A stretch of 41,774 nucleotides of DNA. Origin: an uncultured Planctomycetaceae bacterium. Lineage in GTDB: Bacteria; Planctomycetota; Planctomycetia; Planctomycetales; Planctomycetaceae. The position numbers and the translations under genes are program-made. The first letter of the stretch is position 1. Each line of letters opens with the position of its first letter. Under the pieces are notes generated by a model. That model worked only from the letters and a program-made list of their open reading frames with translations. It was not told the origin of the DNA and did no database searches. The stretch is from the NCBI GenBank assembly GCA_903871805.1, contig CAIQIE010000081.1:1-41774 (forward strand). The letters are read 5' to 3'. Shown here one piece after another: positions 26,468 to 36,939 of this stretch.

Positions 26468-27748
26468 TCAGTCGCCCAGCGAAAATAACCGACGTATCGC
26501 ATGCAGAAGCCCTTCGGGCGTTCCCGTCCGTGCCTCATCCTTCAACGCCTCAAGCGGCGGGTGCAGAAGTTTGTTAACGATTCGGTTGATCGTTGCTTCA
26601 ATCGCGTCCCTCTGGTTCCGTTCAAGCCCCGGAAGCTTTCGGTACAGTCGTTCCAGTTCTGTCCGACTGATCTCCCCCCAGTGCTCCCTCAGTCGATTAA
26701 TCACAGGCCCGGTGGCTCGGTGGTAAATCTCCTGCATGAAAGTCCGCGCCTGAGCAGCAATGATTTCCTGAGCCTTCTGGACCTCCGCACGCCTCGCCTG
26801 TCGGTTCCGCTCACACGTTTCCTCCAGCGCATCAAGGTCGTACAGAAACACATTGTCGTCAATGGATGCTATGGCGGGGTCAAAGTCGCGAGGTGCTGCC
26901 AGATCCAGAATGAAGACGGGATGCGCATTCGACTTTTTACGAGCGGCAGTAAACCGTTCCCGCGTAATCAGCGTCCGCTCCGCCCCCGTTGTACTGACAA
27001 TCACGTCCGCTTTTGCCAGCCAGTGGTCCAGCAGGGAAAAGTCCACCGCCTCACCCCGAAATCGCGCGGCCAGCAATTCCGCTCGCTCCCGACTGCGATT
27101 CGCCACGATAATGCGGCGTACACCCTCTGACTGCAGATAAGTCAGTGTTTCCTCGGCCATCTCCCCGGCACCAATCACCAGCACCGTCTTGTTGTCAAAC
27201 CGACTGAAAATACTCTTTCCAAAATCTCCCACGGCAACGCTGGCAATCGAAACTCGCCCGTCAGCCAAGGCTGTCTCGGTCCGAACCTGAGCGGATACCT
27301 TCAGTGCATGCTGAAACAACACATTTGTCAGTGGCCCACAGGCTGAATTCTCCTGCGCAACCCGATAGGCCTCTTTGACCTGATTCACGATCTGGGGCTC
27401 CCCCAGAACCATGCTGTCGATACTGCAGGCTACCTGAAAAAGATGCAGCACAGCATCGTTGCCGGAATGCGCCAGTACGGCTTCTGTAAACTCATCCGTC
27501 GGAACGTTATGAAACTGACTGATGAATCGCGTGATATCATCAAAGCAAACCCCATCCCCCTCACGCTCATCCGCCGCATAAATCTCCACCCGATTACAGG
27601 TGGAAAGCACAACAATTTCCGAACCGGGATGACGCTCACGCCACTGTGAGTAGGCTTCTGTCAGCTTCTGCTGACTTGAAAACGCCAGTCGCTCGCGTAA
27701 CTGAACACCCGCTCGATGATGATTGCAGCTGACAACAAGAACATTCAT
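26468..27748 (-). CDS. hemA: Glutamyl-tRNA reductase
   Basis: A 426-residue protein of normal length for the family. It catalyses NADPH-dependent reduction of glutamyl-tRNA(Glu) to glutamate-1-semialdehyde, the first committed step of C5 tetrapyrrole synthesis. The catalytic cysteine is C51 in VVLSTCNRVEIYA. The N-terminal LRERLAF block, the LGEPQIVNQVKEAY helix, the Rossmann motif VLVIGAGEMAEETL and a C-terminal dimerisation helix are all present. Instead of the usual N-terminal GINHKTAP it reads SCNHHRAGVQ. The start ATG overlaps the stop of the HemX/CcsA-like gene by four bases (ATGA), so translation is probably coupled. Confidence 0.96.
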   Translation of the reverse strand: MNVLVVSCNHHRAGVQLRERLAFSSQQKLTEAYSQWRERHPGSEIVVLSTCNRVEIYAADEREGDGVCFDDITRFISQFHNVPTDEFTEAVLAHSGNDAVLHLFQVACSIDSMVLGEPQIVNQVKEAYRVAQENSACGPLTNVLFQHALKVSAQVRTETALADGRVSIASVAVGDFGKSIFSRFDNKTVLVIGAGEMAEETLTYLQSEGVRRIIVANRSRERAELLAARFRGEAVDFSLLDHWLAKADVIVSTTGAERTLITRERFTAARKKSNAHPVFILDLAAPRDFDPAIASIDDNVFLYDLDALEETCERNRQARRAEVQKAQEIIAAQARTFMQEIYHRATGPVINRLREHWGEISRTELERLYRKLPGLERNQRDAIEATINRIVNKLLHPPLEALKDEARTGTPEGLLHAIRRLFSLGD

Positions 27749-28734
27749 GGCGATGTTCCCCCCTGAACAGGCTGCTCGTCCGCTGACAAAGGTGTCGGCG
27801 TTATGCCCGCAGGCTGCCCGCCGGAAGCCCGCCCCCCCGCCGCGTCGACAGGCTCAACCCTCCGATCGACGGGACGCCCATGAATGGCATTCAAAGCGCC
27901 CTGCCCCGCCAGCACCATGGGACCAATCACCGTGATCAAAAGAAATCCACCGCTGAGAAACGACAACTGGGCAACGGCCCTACCCGTCTGATGCGTCGAC
28001 ATCAGCAGGCGAATCAACACCACAATCATCGCCAGCCAGACAAGAATCGTGGTGACAATGGTCGGGTCCTTCCAGGGTATCGAGGTCGGTGCGTCCGTGT
28101 CTCTCGCCCAGGAAATCAACAGAAACCCAGTCAGCAGCCCGATCGTCAGACACGGTACCGAAAACACCACCAGCCAGCGATTTACTGCACTAAGGTTTTC
28201 CAGACTGGGCAACGACAGTCTCATCAGCCAGCCCGAACGATTTTTCAGACGCTGGTGCGACAGGAGATACATCAAACCCGAAATCGCAGCCCCCGCCACC
28301 GCACCTATTCCCAGCACCAGCGAGGCCGCATGAAACATGCCCCATCGCCGCATGGCAAATTCCCTCAAATTGCCGGTCGCCTGAGAACTTGCAAAAAAAG
28401 CTACCACGACCAGAAATACAATCGCCGGAAGCAGGAAAACACCCAGCGCTCGCTGCCCCTGTGTCAGCAAAAGAATTACGTACAGAAGACTACCCATCCA
28501 TGCCAGAACCAGTAACCAGTCCTGCTGACTTGTCAGCAACGGCGGAAGCCCCTCAATGCGACTTCGAGTGATCAGGAATGCCGTATGCGCCACAAACCCG
28601 GCGATCATAAACGACAGCAGCACGGCGCGAACCGCCGGCGCCGGCCGCCGGATCAACTGAAACAACTCACAACCCAGCGAAACAAGGTAGCTCAACAGAA
28701 AACAGTAAATGTGCACCTGAGCAAGGAAACTCAA
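27745..28734 (-). CDS. HemX/CcsA-like cytochrome c assembly membrane protein
   Basis: A 329-residue integral membrane protein with about eight hydrophobic helices and the cytochrome c assembly (CcmC/CcsA) domain pattern, including the RRWGMFHAASLVLG stretch and the LPSLENLSAVNRWLVVFSVP block typical of HemX-type proteins. In many bacteria this gene (hemX) precedes hemA and affects glutamyl-tRNA reductase levels; the exact role is unclear. The start is TTG with a good AGGAG (GGAG at 28742-28745, seven bases away). The C-terminal 60 residues after the last helix are polar and Gly/Pro-rich. Translationally coupled to hemA by an ATGA overlap. Confidence 0.85.
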   Translation of the reverse strand: MSFLAQVHIYCFLLSYLVSLGCELFQLIRRPAPAVRAVLLSFMIAGFVAHTAFLITRSRIEGLPPLLTSQQDWLLVLAWMGSLLYVILLLTQGQRALGVFLLPAIVFLVVVAFFASSQATGNLREFAMRRWGMFHAASLVLGIGAVAGAAISGLMYLLSHQRLKNRSGWLMRLSLPSLENLSAVNRWLVVFSVPCLTIGLLTGFLLISWARDTDAPTSIPWKDPTIVTTILVWLAMIVVLIRLLMSTHQTGRAVAQLSFLSGGFLLITVIGPMVLAGQGALNAIHGRPVDRRVEPVDAAGGRASGGQPAGITPTPLSADEQPVQGGTSP

Positions 28735-28879
28735 AAGGACACTCCTGTTGCCGCAAAACTACCCCTTTTGCCTTCATCAGCGACAGCCACTGTTAGCTGC
28801 CACCAAAGGCCCGCACCCGCAGATTCCACACAGCCGATTCAGGCAGAACACGCGATGTCTCACGAGACCTCTCTCAAAA

Positions 28880-30088
28880 TTACACATCACCCGCCATCTG
28901 TTCCAGTACTTCTTCTACAATCTCGACCCCTTCCATCAGATCCGACTCCGTTACGTTCAGGGCTGGAAGAAGCCGCACAACCGTATCATTCGTCGCATTG
29001 ATCAACACGCCCCGCTCCATACACTTCGCGACAGCCGGGGCCGACGGGATCGTCAAATCAATCCCAATCATCATCCCCCGCACGCGAATCTCTCGGATAA
29101 TCGGAAGCCGCTGCTGCAAACCCAGCAGGTGGTCCCGCACCTGAGCTGACAAGTCCCGAACATGCTGCAGAATTCCCTCTTCCTCAATTGTCTGCCCCAC
29201 AGCCAGCCCCGCAGCCATGGCCAGCGAGTTCCCGCCGAATGTGCTGGCATGCATGCCCGGTCGCAGGTCCCCCGCAATCTCGCTGCGACAGATCATCGCC
29301 CCACAGGCGACTCCGCCAGCCAATCCCTTCGCCAGAGTGATCACATCAGGCTGAACACCAAACTGCTGGTATCCAAACCACGTCCCGGTTCGCCCCATCC
29401 CCGTCTGCACTTCATCAAAAATCAACAACAAGCCGTGTTCATCACACAGTGCCCGCAAAGCCTGAAGGAACCCTGGCTCTGAAATCCGAACTCCCCCCTC
29501 TCCCTGCACCGGCTCAATCATTATGGCCGCTGTCTCCTGATCGATCAGGCCACGCACTCCCTCAATATCGTTCATTTTGGCATAACGAAAGCCCGCCATC
29601 ATCGGGCCCAAACCCTCGTGATACTTCGGCTGAGCTGTCGCGGTCAATGCGCCAAACGTCCGACCATGAAAGCCGTTTTCAAAGGTAATTACCCGATATC
29701 GGCCAGCCGCACTGCCATGCAGCCGCGCCAGCTTGATGGCCGCCTCATTCGCCTCGGCACCGCTGTTGCAAAAGAAGGCCTTCCCAAAACTACGAGTGCA
29801 CAGAAACTCTGCAAACCGCCCCTGCTCCTCCATATACCATGTGTTCGGAACATGAATCAATCGGGCTGCCTGCTCCTGAATGGCTCTGACAAGCCGCGGC
29901 GGAGAATACCCAAGAATGTTGCAGCCCCAGCCAGGAAACAAGTCCAGGTAGCTTCGACCATCCGCGTCCCAAACCCGCGATCCCTCGCCATGAACCAGCG
30001 CTATCGGCTGCCGACGGTAGTTCGGAATCACGTGCCTGTCGAACAACTCAATGGTGGCGAGGCTCCCTGAATGTGCAACCTGTGTCAT
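28880..30088 (-). CDS. argD: Acetylornithine aminotransferase (class III)
   Basis: 402 residues. It is the PLP-dependent transaminase that converts N-acetylglutamate-5-semialdehyde to N-acetylornithine in arginine synthesis. The PLP lysine is K254 in TLAKGLAGG, with D225 in FDEVQTG. GSAEAN-like [13 protein letters not shown] and GFHGRT motifs are present. The open frame extends to 30154, but the ATG at 30088 has GGAG (30097-30100) eight bases upstream and gives the normal N-terminus. It follows argB on the same strand after about 280 bases. The close relatives (succinylornithine or GABA transaminases) cannot be fully excluded by motif, but argB next door supports argD. Confidence 0.93.
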   Translation of the reverse strand: MTQVAHSGSLATIELFDRHVIPNYRRQPIALVHGEGSRVWDADGRSYLDLFPGWGCNILGYSPPRLVRAIQEQAARLIHVPNTWYMEEQGRFAEFLCTRSFGKAFFCNSGAEANEAAIKLARLHGSAAGRYRVITFENGFHGRTFGALTATAQPKYHEGLGPMMAGFRYAKMNDIEGVRGLIDQETAAIMIEPVQGEGGVRISEPGFLQALRALCDEHGLLLIFDEVQTGMGRTGTWFGYQQFGVQPDVITLAKGLAGGVACGAMICRSEIAGDLRPGMHASTFGGNSLAMAAGLAVGQTIEEEGILQHVRDLSAQVRDHLLGLQQRLPIIREIRVRGMMIGIDLTIPSAPAVAKCMERGVLINATNDTVVRLLPALNVTESDLMEGVEIVEEVLEQMAGDV

Positions 30089-30370
30089 CAATTCAACTCC
30101 ATCAAAGAAAAACCACAAACTCAGGGAACCAGAGCTCTCGCCGGTCGTACGCAAAACACGCGGCCAAATACCACTTTCCGACTAAAAAACGCCAATTTCA
30201 GCGTGATTCAACCAGGTTGTCTCTGACAATCACTCCCCTGCACCCCGCCGTTTTTCAACACAGACGTCAGGAACAAGCGATTTCCAGACACAATAATCAA
30301 ATGCAGGTTCACTGAACCTACCGGATTTCGCACCCGCCGAAAATTCCCGCGAAATGCACTCCTCGCCATT

Positions 30371-31246
30371 TCACGGTACAATTTCTGTCCCGACACCAGT
30401 GTCTGAATAAATCTCCAGCAGGACAGAATGCGGCATTGCGGCGTCGACAATATGCACTTTGCGAACTCCGGCATCCAGCGACTCCAGAGCAGCCTCGACT
30501 TTCGGTACCATTCCCCCGGCAATCGTTCCGTCAGCTATCAATGCCCGAACCTGATCGCCCGTCACATGCGACAAACGACTGGCCGGGTTTTTCAAATCCG
30601 TCAAAATACCGGGGATGTCGCTCAGGAAGATCAGTTTTTCTGCAGAAAGTGCCCGCGCCACGGCCGCTGCCGCCGTGTCAGCATTCACGTTCATCCGATG
30701 CCCAACCGGGCTTAACGCAATGCTGGGGATCACCGGAATTGTGCCGGTGGAACACACCCGGGAAATCGTATCCACGTCCACCGATGTCACATGCCCGACA
30801 TGCCCAAGGTCCAGCACTTCTCCATGCTGGCCCTTTAATGTCAGCTTCTCGGCGGTCATCACATTCTCTGTCCCAAAATGCAGCCCCGTCGACCGACATC
30901 CATTCATGTTGATCCGATCCACAAGCGACTGGCAAATCTCCTCCACCAGCACTCGTGACGCAATCTGCAGAGTCGGCAGATCCGTATACCGCCGCCCCGC
31001 AACAAACCGCGGCGCAATCCCTGCTGCAGTCATTGCTGAAGAAATCGCTTTGCCCCCTCCATGAACAATGACGGGCCGCATCCCAACAGTCGCCATAAAG
31101 ACTACGTCAACCAGCAGACTGTTCACCGCCGCGACGTCGTCCAGCGTGCTGCCACCCAGCTTTATGACCACATAGCGCCCCCTGAACCGCTGTATCCAGC
31201 TCAGCGCTTCAATCAGAACTCGGGCCTTACGAATCGCTTCGTCCAT
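30371..31246 (-). CDS. argB: Acetylglutamate kinase
   Basis: 291 residues from the ATG at 31246; the frame opens with TTG at 31288, but this gives a non-family N-terminus. It phosphorylates N-acetylglutamate with ATP, the second step of arginine synthesis. The amino-acid kinase motifs are complete: VVIKLGGST (phosphate binding), [14 protein letters not shown] (substrate loop), [15 protein letters not shown], and the end segment with [19 protein letters not shown]. No argC or argJ lies next to it, so arginine genes are split in this genome. Confidence 0.95.
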   Translation of the reverse strand: MDEAIRKARVLIEALSWIQRFRGRYVVIKLGGSTLDDVAAVNSLLVDVVFMATVGMRPVIVHGGGKAISSAMTAAGIAPRFVAGRRYTDLPTLQIASRVLVEEICQSLVDRINMNGCRSTGLHFGTENVMTAEKLTLKGQHGEVLDLGHVGHVTSVDVDTISRVCSTGTIPVIPSIALSPVGHRMNVNADTAAAAVARALSAEKLIFLSDIPGILTDLKNPASRLSHVTGDQVRALIADGTIAGGMVPKVEAALESLDAGVRKVHIVDAAMPHSVLLEIYSDTGVGTEIVP

Positions 31247-31414
31247 CTGATCACTCACAGGAATTCTCTGACATCTAGAGTTTCGCAACAGGTCGATTCT
31301 ACGATTGCTGCCGCCTGATTCAACATTTGATGAAGAGTTTGGCGGACTTTACCGCTGTTTGGACTCTCCAGATTCCCACCGTATTCCTCAATCTTCGCAC
31401 TGCGGCACCAGCGT

Positions 31415-32557
31415 TCAAGGCTCTTCACGAAATGGACTTTCCTGATCGACGTCCTGTTTGTCAGGCACGACAGGCTGTTCCATTTCCGTTTCCGAAGGCA
31501 CTCGCACTTCCCTCAGAAAATGCATCGCCGGATCCGTCATCGCCTGAAACAACTGCCAGGCTTCACTCAGTACCAGTCGGTTCTGCCCAAACAAGGCATG
31601 CTGCTGCTCCGCCGCTACCATCCCGGCTCGCAATCCACTGCGACGCGATAACAACTTCAGCCTTGCTAATTCATACCAATGCCCCACCAGGACAACCTCA
31701 GGCTCGTCCTTCAGCGGCGGTAGTCCCCGAACCCGCTGAAGCACTTCCTGTAACTTTCCACCCCGATCATCCACCAGAATCCGCCGTTCCGGAATCCCGG
31801 CTTCCGCCACGAAGCCTTGCATCTGCTGAGTGCTGGCCAGCACTCGATCGCCAGAATCTCCACACAGCAACAAAACACTGCGTGGATTCTTTTCCAGCTG
31901 TTTTACGGCCGTCTGCAGCCGATCCTGCATCGCCTCGGAAATCTCTCCCCCGCCATCGCCCGCCGCCGCAAACACAAGCACGGCTCTGGCCGACGTCGTA
32001 TCCACTCCCTGCGAAACGGCCTCCGCCTGAATACTCAAAATCGGAAATCCAACTATCGTCAGCAACGCACTGAAAAGGATCACCATCACAGAGGATCGCC
32101 CCCTGACAGAAGGCATGGCACAACCCAGCAATCCAAACACAATCACCACACTGATCAGCAATAACCCCAGTGGCCTGGCCATTGCTGCGTTCCTCGCGGT
32201 CGGATCAGTGATTGAATTCGCCTGCAGGAATTCTCGCCCCGGAAAAAAACACATCGCCAGCAGCACCACAAACAAAACGGTACGCAGCAGCCCGGGCAGC
32301 GCCGGCCTGAACACATACAACAGCAACGACGGTATAATCACGGCCAGTAATGCCGAACCCATCGATTCCGTCAGTGGTCGCAGCGAATACATCCAGTTCT
32401 CTACGGCACTGGTCCCGCTGGTCCGAACTTCTGCCAGATTCAGCGCAATCAAAATCGCCATTCCCAGCGCTGCACCACGAGTCACCGCGATCCAGCCGGG
32501 TGCCCGGTCGCTTCGAAATGAACTGGTCGGCAATATCGTCTTTTTCAATGCCGTCAT
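31415..32557 (-). CDS. Membrane protein with C-terminal DUF218 (YdcF/ElyC/SanA-like) domain
   Basis: A 380-residue protein. The N-terminal half is membrane-embedded, with about five hydrophobic helices between residues 25 and 175 (for example SALLAVIIPSLLLYVF and PLGLLLISVVIVFGLLG). The C-terminal part (about 190-345) fits the DUF218 fold: ARAVLVFAAAGDGGGE, a helix with RLQTAVKQLEKN, VLLLCGDSGDRVLAS, AEAGIPERRILVDDRGG and VVLVGHWYELARLKLLSRR. The family includes ElyC and SanA, linked to envelope precursor metabolism. Function in planctomycetes is unknown. It ends in an acidic tail. It lies upstream of nothing obvious, 126 bases from the argB open frame. Confidence 0.78.
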   Translation of the reverse strand: MTALKKTILPTSSFRSDRAPGWIAVTRGAALGMAILIALNLAEVRTSGTSAVENWMYSLRPLTESMGSALLAVIIPSLLLYVFRPALPGLLRTVLFVVLLAMCFFPGREFLQANSITDPTARNAAMARPLGLLLISVVIVFGLLGCAMPSVRGRSSVMVILFSALLTIVGFPILSIQAEAVSQGVDTTSARAVLVFAAAGDGGGEISEAMQDRLQTAVKQLEKNPRSVLLLCGDSGDRVLASTQQMQGFVAEAGIPERRILVDDRGGKLQEVLQRVRGLPPLKDEPEVVLVGHWYELARLKLLSRRSGLRAGMVAAEQQHALFGQNRLVLSEAWQLFQAMTDPAMHFLREVRVPSETEMEQPVVPDKQDVDQESPFREEP

Positions 32558-33090
32558 CCTGCGTCAAAAACTCCCGATGCCATCCGACCCCGCGACTCCA
32601 CGATTGGTCCGGAATCACGAACGCTGCTTAGCCCTCAACGCCTTCAGGATACCGTTTTTCGATCCCCTGCGAACAGACCAACTGGATTTAACACCCGCTT
32701 CTCACTGACACCCGCTACAATAGCCCAGGCTGCTCGCGCTCACCACATGTCGCTGGCCGATCAGCTGCGCCTTAGCTTGTGCGTTACAGCACATCGAATG
32801 TGCTCTCCGCCAATCGGCAAATACCCACAGATCCTCTTTCTGCTTTCGCTGCGGATTTGTGCTCGAATCAGGCACACTCTTCAGAAAGCCCCGCCCCTCG
32901 TTCAACGCTTCCGGATCCCGAGAGACCCAGTCAGCCTCCCGAGCACCCGCAAGACTGCGAACCCCACTCCGACCTGTCTCGGAATCAACCGCCGTGTTCT
33001 AACCGGCCCGTTTCCCCCCGGCCAATACCCGCAACGCACGAACGACAGCCACAACGATGGCCCGATTCTTCGCAGCAGAAATTACAACCG
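32558..33090. other. Gene-free stretch between the DUF218 gene and the ThuA/PVC giant gene
   Basis: 533 bases. Frames on both strands are short with basic, Cys- or Pro-rich translations. It should contain the promoter of the DUF218 gene on its left and the 3' region of the giant gene on its right. I see no clear terminator or repeat. Confidence 0.4.
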
Positions 33091-36000
33091 TCAATGCAAC
33101 GACGAAAGCCAGGCCAGAAGGTCAGCCAGCTGCTCAGGTGTCAGGTTCCCGACAATCCCCTGCGGCATCATCGATATCTCCTGCTTCACGCGTTCTTCAA
33201 TCTGATCCTGAAGCAGCTCCTTCGAAACACCCTTCGCGTCCCTCAGAGTGACCGTCTCTGCGCTCTCCAGCACCACAAAACCCGTATGCACCTGACCGTC
33301 TTCCATGGCAAATGCCCAGGTATCAAATCCCTGAGCAATCTTCTTTCCGGGCTGAAGAATGGATTCAATCAGCTCTTCTTTCTTATAACGCTTTCCAATG
33401 TCCACAAGATGCGGTCCCCGAGGCTGTTGGCCATTTGCATACGAGTGACAGTTGATGCATGACTGCTGTCGGAACAATTGCTGGCCTCGTGCTGCGTCTC
33501 CGCTCTCCACCGCCATGACCCGCTGCACGGCCGTTGCATAATCCAGATTGGCAATCAGGTTCGGGTTACCAGAATCCACCTTTGGCAATTCGATAGCCTT
33601 CTCCGCCTCTTCCATCGACACCCGATCCGTCGCCAGTCCGTCCAGACTGACCAGGTGCTTCTTCAGCTGGGCCGCAAGCTCTGCCCGCAAAGACTCATCC
33701 CCCTCCTGAATCGCCACCTTAACAGCCTCTGCAATGCGATCCGATTCCGACCACTTCTGTCGATCATAATATGGCCCTGTCGTGTCTGGTCGAGTTCCCC
33801 ACCACTTCGGACTGTCTTCCGTGAAGTCACCTTCCCGATAATACAATCGAATCAGTGTCGCCCAGATTTCCCCACGCAAAGCCCGATCATAGCTGCCACT
33901 GAGCCGTCGGAAGAGCCCATCAACGGTCTTTACGTCGTGAATGCGTTTCAACGCCGCAATGGCTCCACTCTGATGCGGGCCTCCCAATGAGTCCAGGCAG
34001 GCATCAGTCGCCTTCAAATCGACAAGCGCCTGTACTGCCAGATGCGAAAGCACTCTCCCTGGATCCGCTTTTCTCCACGCATCCCCATCACCCGCGGACG
34101 CGGGTTCCGTTCGTTCCGTTAACTCCAGCAACTGACTGGCGGCACGAACATCGCCCATGCGAGCGACTGCCACGATCGCTGCGGCTCGGACTCGCGGATT
34201 ACCATCGTCCAGCTTTGAAAAGATCGGCGCTAACAGGCCTCGGTCAATCTGACTCCGTCGGTCCGCTGCCGCCCGAATCACAGGCTCCCGAAGGTCCGCG
34301 TCCACCAGCAGAGAAACAAATGCGGCCCGAAATCCCTCCCAGTCCTTCTGACGCAGTGTCCATACCGCAGCCACTCGCCCACTCAGCGACACCGATCTGT
34401 CACGCGCCAGAACCTTCAAGGCGTCTGCTGTTACCGACGGTCGCCGCAGAATCTCACGCTGAGCATGCAGGCGCCAGGCGTCACTCGTATGGGCTAACTG
34501 CTGAACCAGATCCGCATCAGAAAGCTCCGAAAACACCAATGCCGGCTTTGCCACATAACCCTGGGGCGTCACCATCGCAACAAACCCCACATCCGGTCGC
34601 TCAAACGAAAATCCACCATTCTTCCAGCTGGTGACAAACAGTCGACCACTGGCGTCAGCATCCGCATCTGTCGGACGCGGGATTCCAAGGAACGTGTCCT
34701 GCTGAGCATCAAAGGTTGCACCATGCGCCGGTAATCGGTGACTGAAAACTTCACTCCGCCCCCAGTCACAGGTCAGCAGCATGTCCCCATAAGGTGCAGG
34801 CCAGCGACCATCCTGAAAATACAGGACGCCACATCCCGAGCCGCCACCATAATCAGCCAGCGGCGGCATAATCTCTTCGCTGAAGTTAATGTACTGCGAC
34901 GGATAACCATAGTTCGCAGTCTGCATCACATGCGACAATCGGATATCCCAGCCCCCGCCGTCATTCGTGTTGTCACGAGTAAAAATGTTCATCAGTGGAT
35001 CAATGGCGATGTCCACAATGTTTCGCTGGCCCCAGCTGAACACTTCCATGTCTGTGCCGTCAGGACGAATTCGCACAACACCACCACCACGCCTGCTGAG
35101 CGTGGTACCGTCTTTTGCAACAGCCCTGTTAAAACCAAAGTCGCCGACAGCGATATAGATCCATCCATCAATTCCCAGACGAATGCCATTGGTCGTGTGG
35201 TCCGCTCCACGCTTGTTCACTTCGTCTGTGCTGATCCCTTCAATCAAAACCTCACTCTGATCTGACGTGCCATCCCCATCGGTATCCCGGAACACCGTCA
35301 GAAACGGTGGATGAAGTACCCACAGCGACCCGTTGTCATAAATCAGCCCGCGCGGATGATCCATCACGGCAAAATCATTAAACCGGTCCGCCCGCCCGTC
35401 ACCATCCGTATCCAGACAACGTACCACCTTTCCGCGACCGGGATCTTTCCCCAGTGACCCCTGCTCGTCCACGCCCACAAAAACTTCGCCAGCGGCCGAC
35501 GTCGCAATGCAGACCGGATAGGTCACCTGCGGCGGTGCAGCAAACAATCGCACATCCATGCCCTCAGGTGCTTTGACATCTTCTGAAATGGCGGACTCCG
35601 CAGCCCCGGCCCCCACGCCCTCTGGAAGCGGCGGCAACTCTCCCGCGTAGGCCTCAACCTCCCAAAGACTGCCCCAGCCACCGCTGGATCCGAGAAAATT
35701 CACCTTCAGGTAACGGACATTGTCAGCCTTGACGGAATCGACCGAAACGCCGTTGCGTTTTTCATTCTTCGACTGGTCCGCCAGTAACTGCCATTCCTGC
35801 CCATCCACAGACACTTCCAGCGTGTAGCGATAGGTCGCACCAGGAGTCTCCCAGTGCAGGCGAACATGACGAATCGATTGCGGTGCTTCCATATCCAGCA
35901 TCAAAGACTCACCGGCTGCCGGACCCGCTGCACACCAGCGCGTGTCCAGCCTGCCATCCACAGCCTTTAATGCCAGATTGTTCTTGCCCGTCTCTTCACT

Positions 36001-36939
36001 GGACGCCTTCGCCGGCTTACTGAAAACCAGATTGCCTTCGCCGCAACATCCCTGAGTCAGTACGGGCGATGCGTTTTCCAGCTTTGCCATCGCCAGTTCG
36101 CGGATTTCCTGCTCCGCCTGAGCCCCAATCGGGGTAAACCCTTTGTCCACATCGCGCCCAACAGCCCACAGCAAGCCCCGAGTCACCATATCCAGATACT
36201 CAGGCTCAACCATCGTTTCGTTGTAATGACCCACGGTCGTCGCAAAAACCCGAGCGCCGTGATAATCATTTGTCCAGATGCAGACCTGCGGATCCCCGGT
36301 ATCCTGCCGCTTTGCTGTGGCCAGCGGTGTCGCCGTATCAAACACTCGAACCGTGTGATACAGCTCTCCCTTCGGCACAACAAGCCGCTCTCCAAATCCC
36401 GCCATGATCGGATGATCAGGCTTCTCATTACTGATGACGTAAGAATAATGCGGCCCGTGACCAGGAGACTGTACGCCGCAGAATTCAAACCAGCGGTCAT
36501 CGCCCACTCGGTAAGAATGCATCGCGCAGTGAATCAGAATGGCAGGCAGGCCCTCGCGATGCGGCTTCAGAATCCGATCCACAAACTCCTTATCCTGAAC
36601 GCCCGCAAAACATTCATTGTGAACCACAATATCAAAACCATCCGCCCAGTTCGGATCGTCGTACAGCGAGATCCTTGTGTCGGTCGTCGTTCCGCCCTGA
36701 TGCACCACCGTCCAGTGCACGTTTGCCCGCGCACTGATACCCCGAGTCAGGATCTGCTTCTGTCGATCGTAGTCGTGGCAACAGCCCCCCGTGACCAGAA
36801 GTGCACGGATCGGTCGAGCTGTTCTTTCTGTCACCGGTGACGCAGTTTCCAGCCCGGATACCAGTTCCTGCCCGGATACCGGCACCAGGTGACAGAAGAC
36901 GGTCAATAGCACAGAAAAAAACAAAGCAGATTTATGCAT
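33091..36939 (-). CDS. Secreted fusion: ThuA - F5/8C - PVC-type dehydrogenase - HEAT - cytochrome c
   Basis: 1282 residues with a signal peptide (MHKSALFFSVLLTVFCHLVPVSG). Domains in order: ThuA-like (about 40-270, IRALLVTGGCCHDY, ILIHCAMHSYR); F5/8 type C carbohydrate-binding discoidin (about 305-430, ALKAVDGRLDTRWCA to WEVEAYAGE); PVC-type glucose/sorbosone-dehydrogenase-like propeller (about 465-800, PRGLIYDNGSLWVLH, TTNGIRLGIDGWIYIAVGDFG, TLTCDWG-like LLTCDWGRSEVF); HEAT-like helices (about 815-1010, RVRAAAIVAVARMGD); and a PVC heme-binding cytochrome c at the end (about 1145-1282) with CINCH at 1161-1165 and a distal Met candidate near 1257. Likely a periplasmic or outer-surface sugar oxidoreductase that passes electrons to its own heme. 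Characteristic of planctomycetes and verrucomicrobia. No Shine-Dalgarno was seen. Confidence 0.92.
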   Translation of the reverse strand: MHKSALFFSVLLTVFCHLVPVSGQELVSGLETASPVTERTARPIRALLVTGGCCHDYDRQKQILTRGISARANVHWTVVHQGGTTTDTRISLYDDPNWADGFDIVVHNECFAGVQDKEFVDRILKPHREGLPAILIHCAMHSYRVGDDRWFEFCGVQSPGHGPHYSYVISNEKPDHPIMAGFGERLVVPKGELYHTVRVFDTATPLATAKRQDTGDPQVCIWTNDYHGARVFATTVGHYNETMVEPEYLDMVTRGLLWAVGRDVDKGFTPIGAQAEQEIRELAMAKLENASPVLTQGCCGEGNLVFSKPAKASSEETGKNNLALKAVDGRLDTRWCAAGPAAGESLMLDMEAPQSIRHVRLHWETPGATYRYTLEVSVDGQEWQLLADQSKNEKRNGVSVDSVKADNVRYLKVNFLGSSGGWGSLWEVEAYAGELPPLPEGVGAGAAESAISEDVKAPEGMDVRLFAAPPQVTYPVCIATSAAGEVFVGVDEQGSLGKDPGRGKVVRCLDTDGDGRADRFNDFAVMDHPRGLIYDNGSLWVLHPPFLTVFRDTDGDGTSDQSEVLIEGISTDEVNKRGADHTTNGIRLGIDGWIYIAVGDFGFNRAVAKDGTTLSRRGGGVVRIRPDGTDMEVFSWGQRNIVDIAIDPLMNIFTRDNTNDGGGWDIRLSHVMQTANYGYPSQYINFSEEIMPPLADYGGGSGCGVLYFQDGRWPAPYGDMLLTCDWGRSEVFSHRLPAHGATFDAQQDTFLGIPRPTDADADASGRLFVTSWKNGGFSFERPDVGFVAMVTPQGYVAKPALVFSELSDADLVQQLAHTSDAWRLHAQREILRRPSVTADALKVLARDRSVSLSGRVAAVWTLRQKDWEGFRAAFVSLLVDADLREPVIRAAADRRSQIDRGLLAPIFSKLDDGNPRVRAAAIVAVARMGDVRAASQLLELTERTEPASAGDGDAWRKADPGRVLSHLAVQALVDLKATDACLDSLGGPHQSGAIAALKRIHDVKTVDGLFRRLSGSYDRALRGEIWATLIRLYYREGDFTEDSPKWWGTRPDTTGPYYDRQKWSESDRIAEAVKVAIQEGDESLRAELAAQLKKHLVSLDGLATDRVSMEEAEKAIELPKVDSGNPNLIANLDYATAVQRVMAVESGDAARGQQLFRQQSCINCHSYANGQQPRGPHLVDIGKRYKKEELIESILQPGKKIAQGFDTWAFAMEDGQVHTGFVVLESAETVTLRDAKGVSKELLQDQIEERVKQEISMMPQGIVGNLTPEQLADLLAWLSSLH

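Noticed and set aside
26468..31246. The hemA-hemX and argD-argB run as a new operon linking heme and arginine
   Set aside because: Gaps of about 146 and 282 bases and ordinary housekeeping genes; simple adjacency is the better reading.
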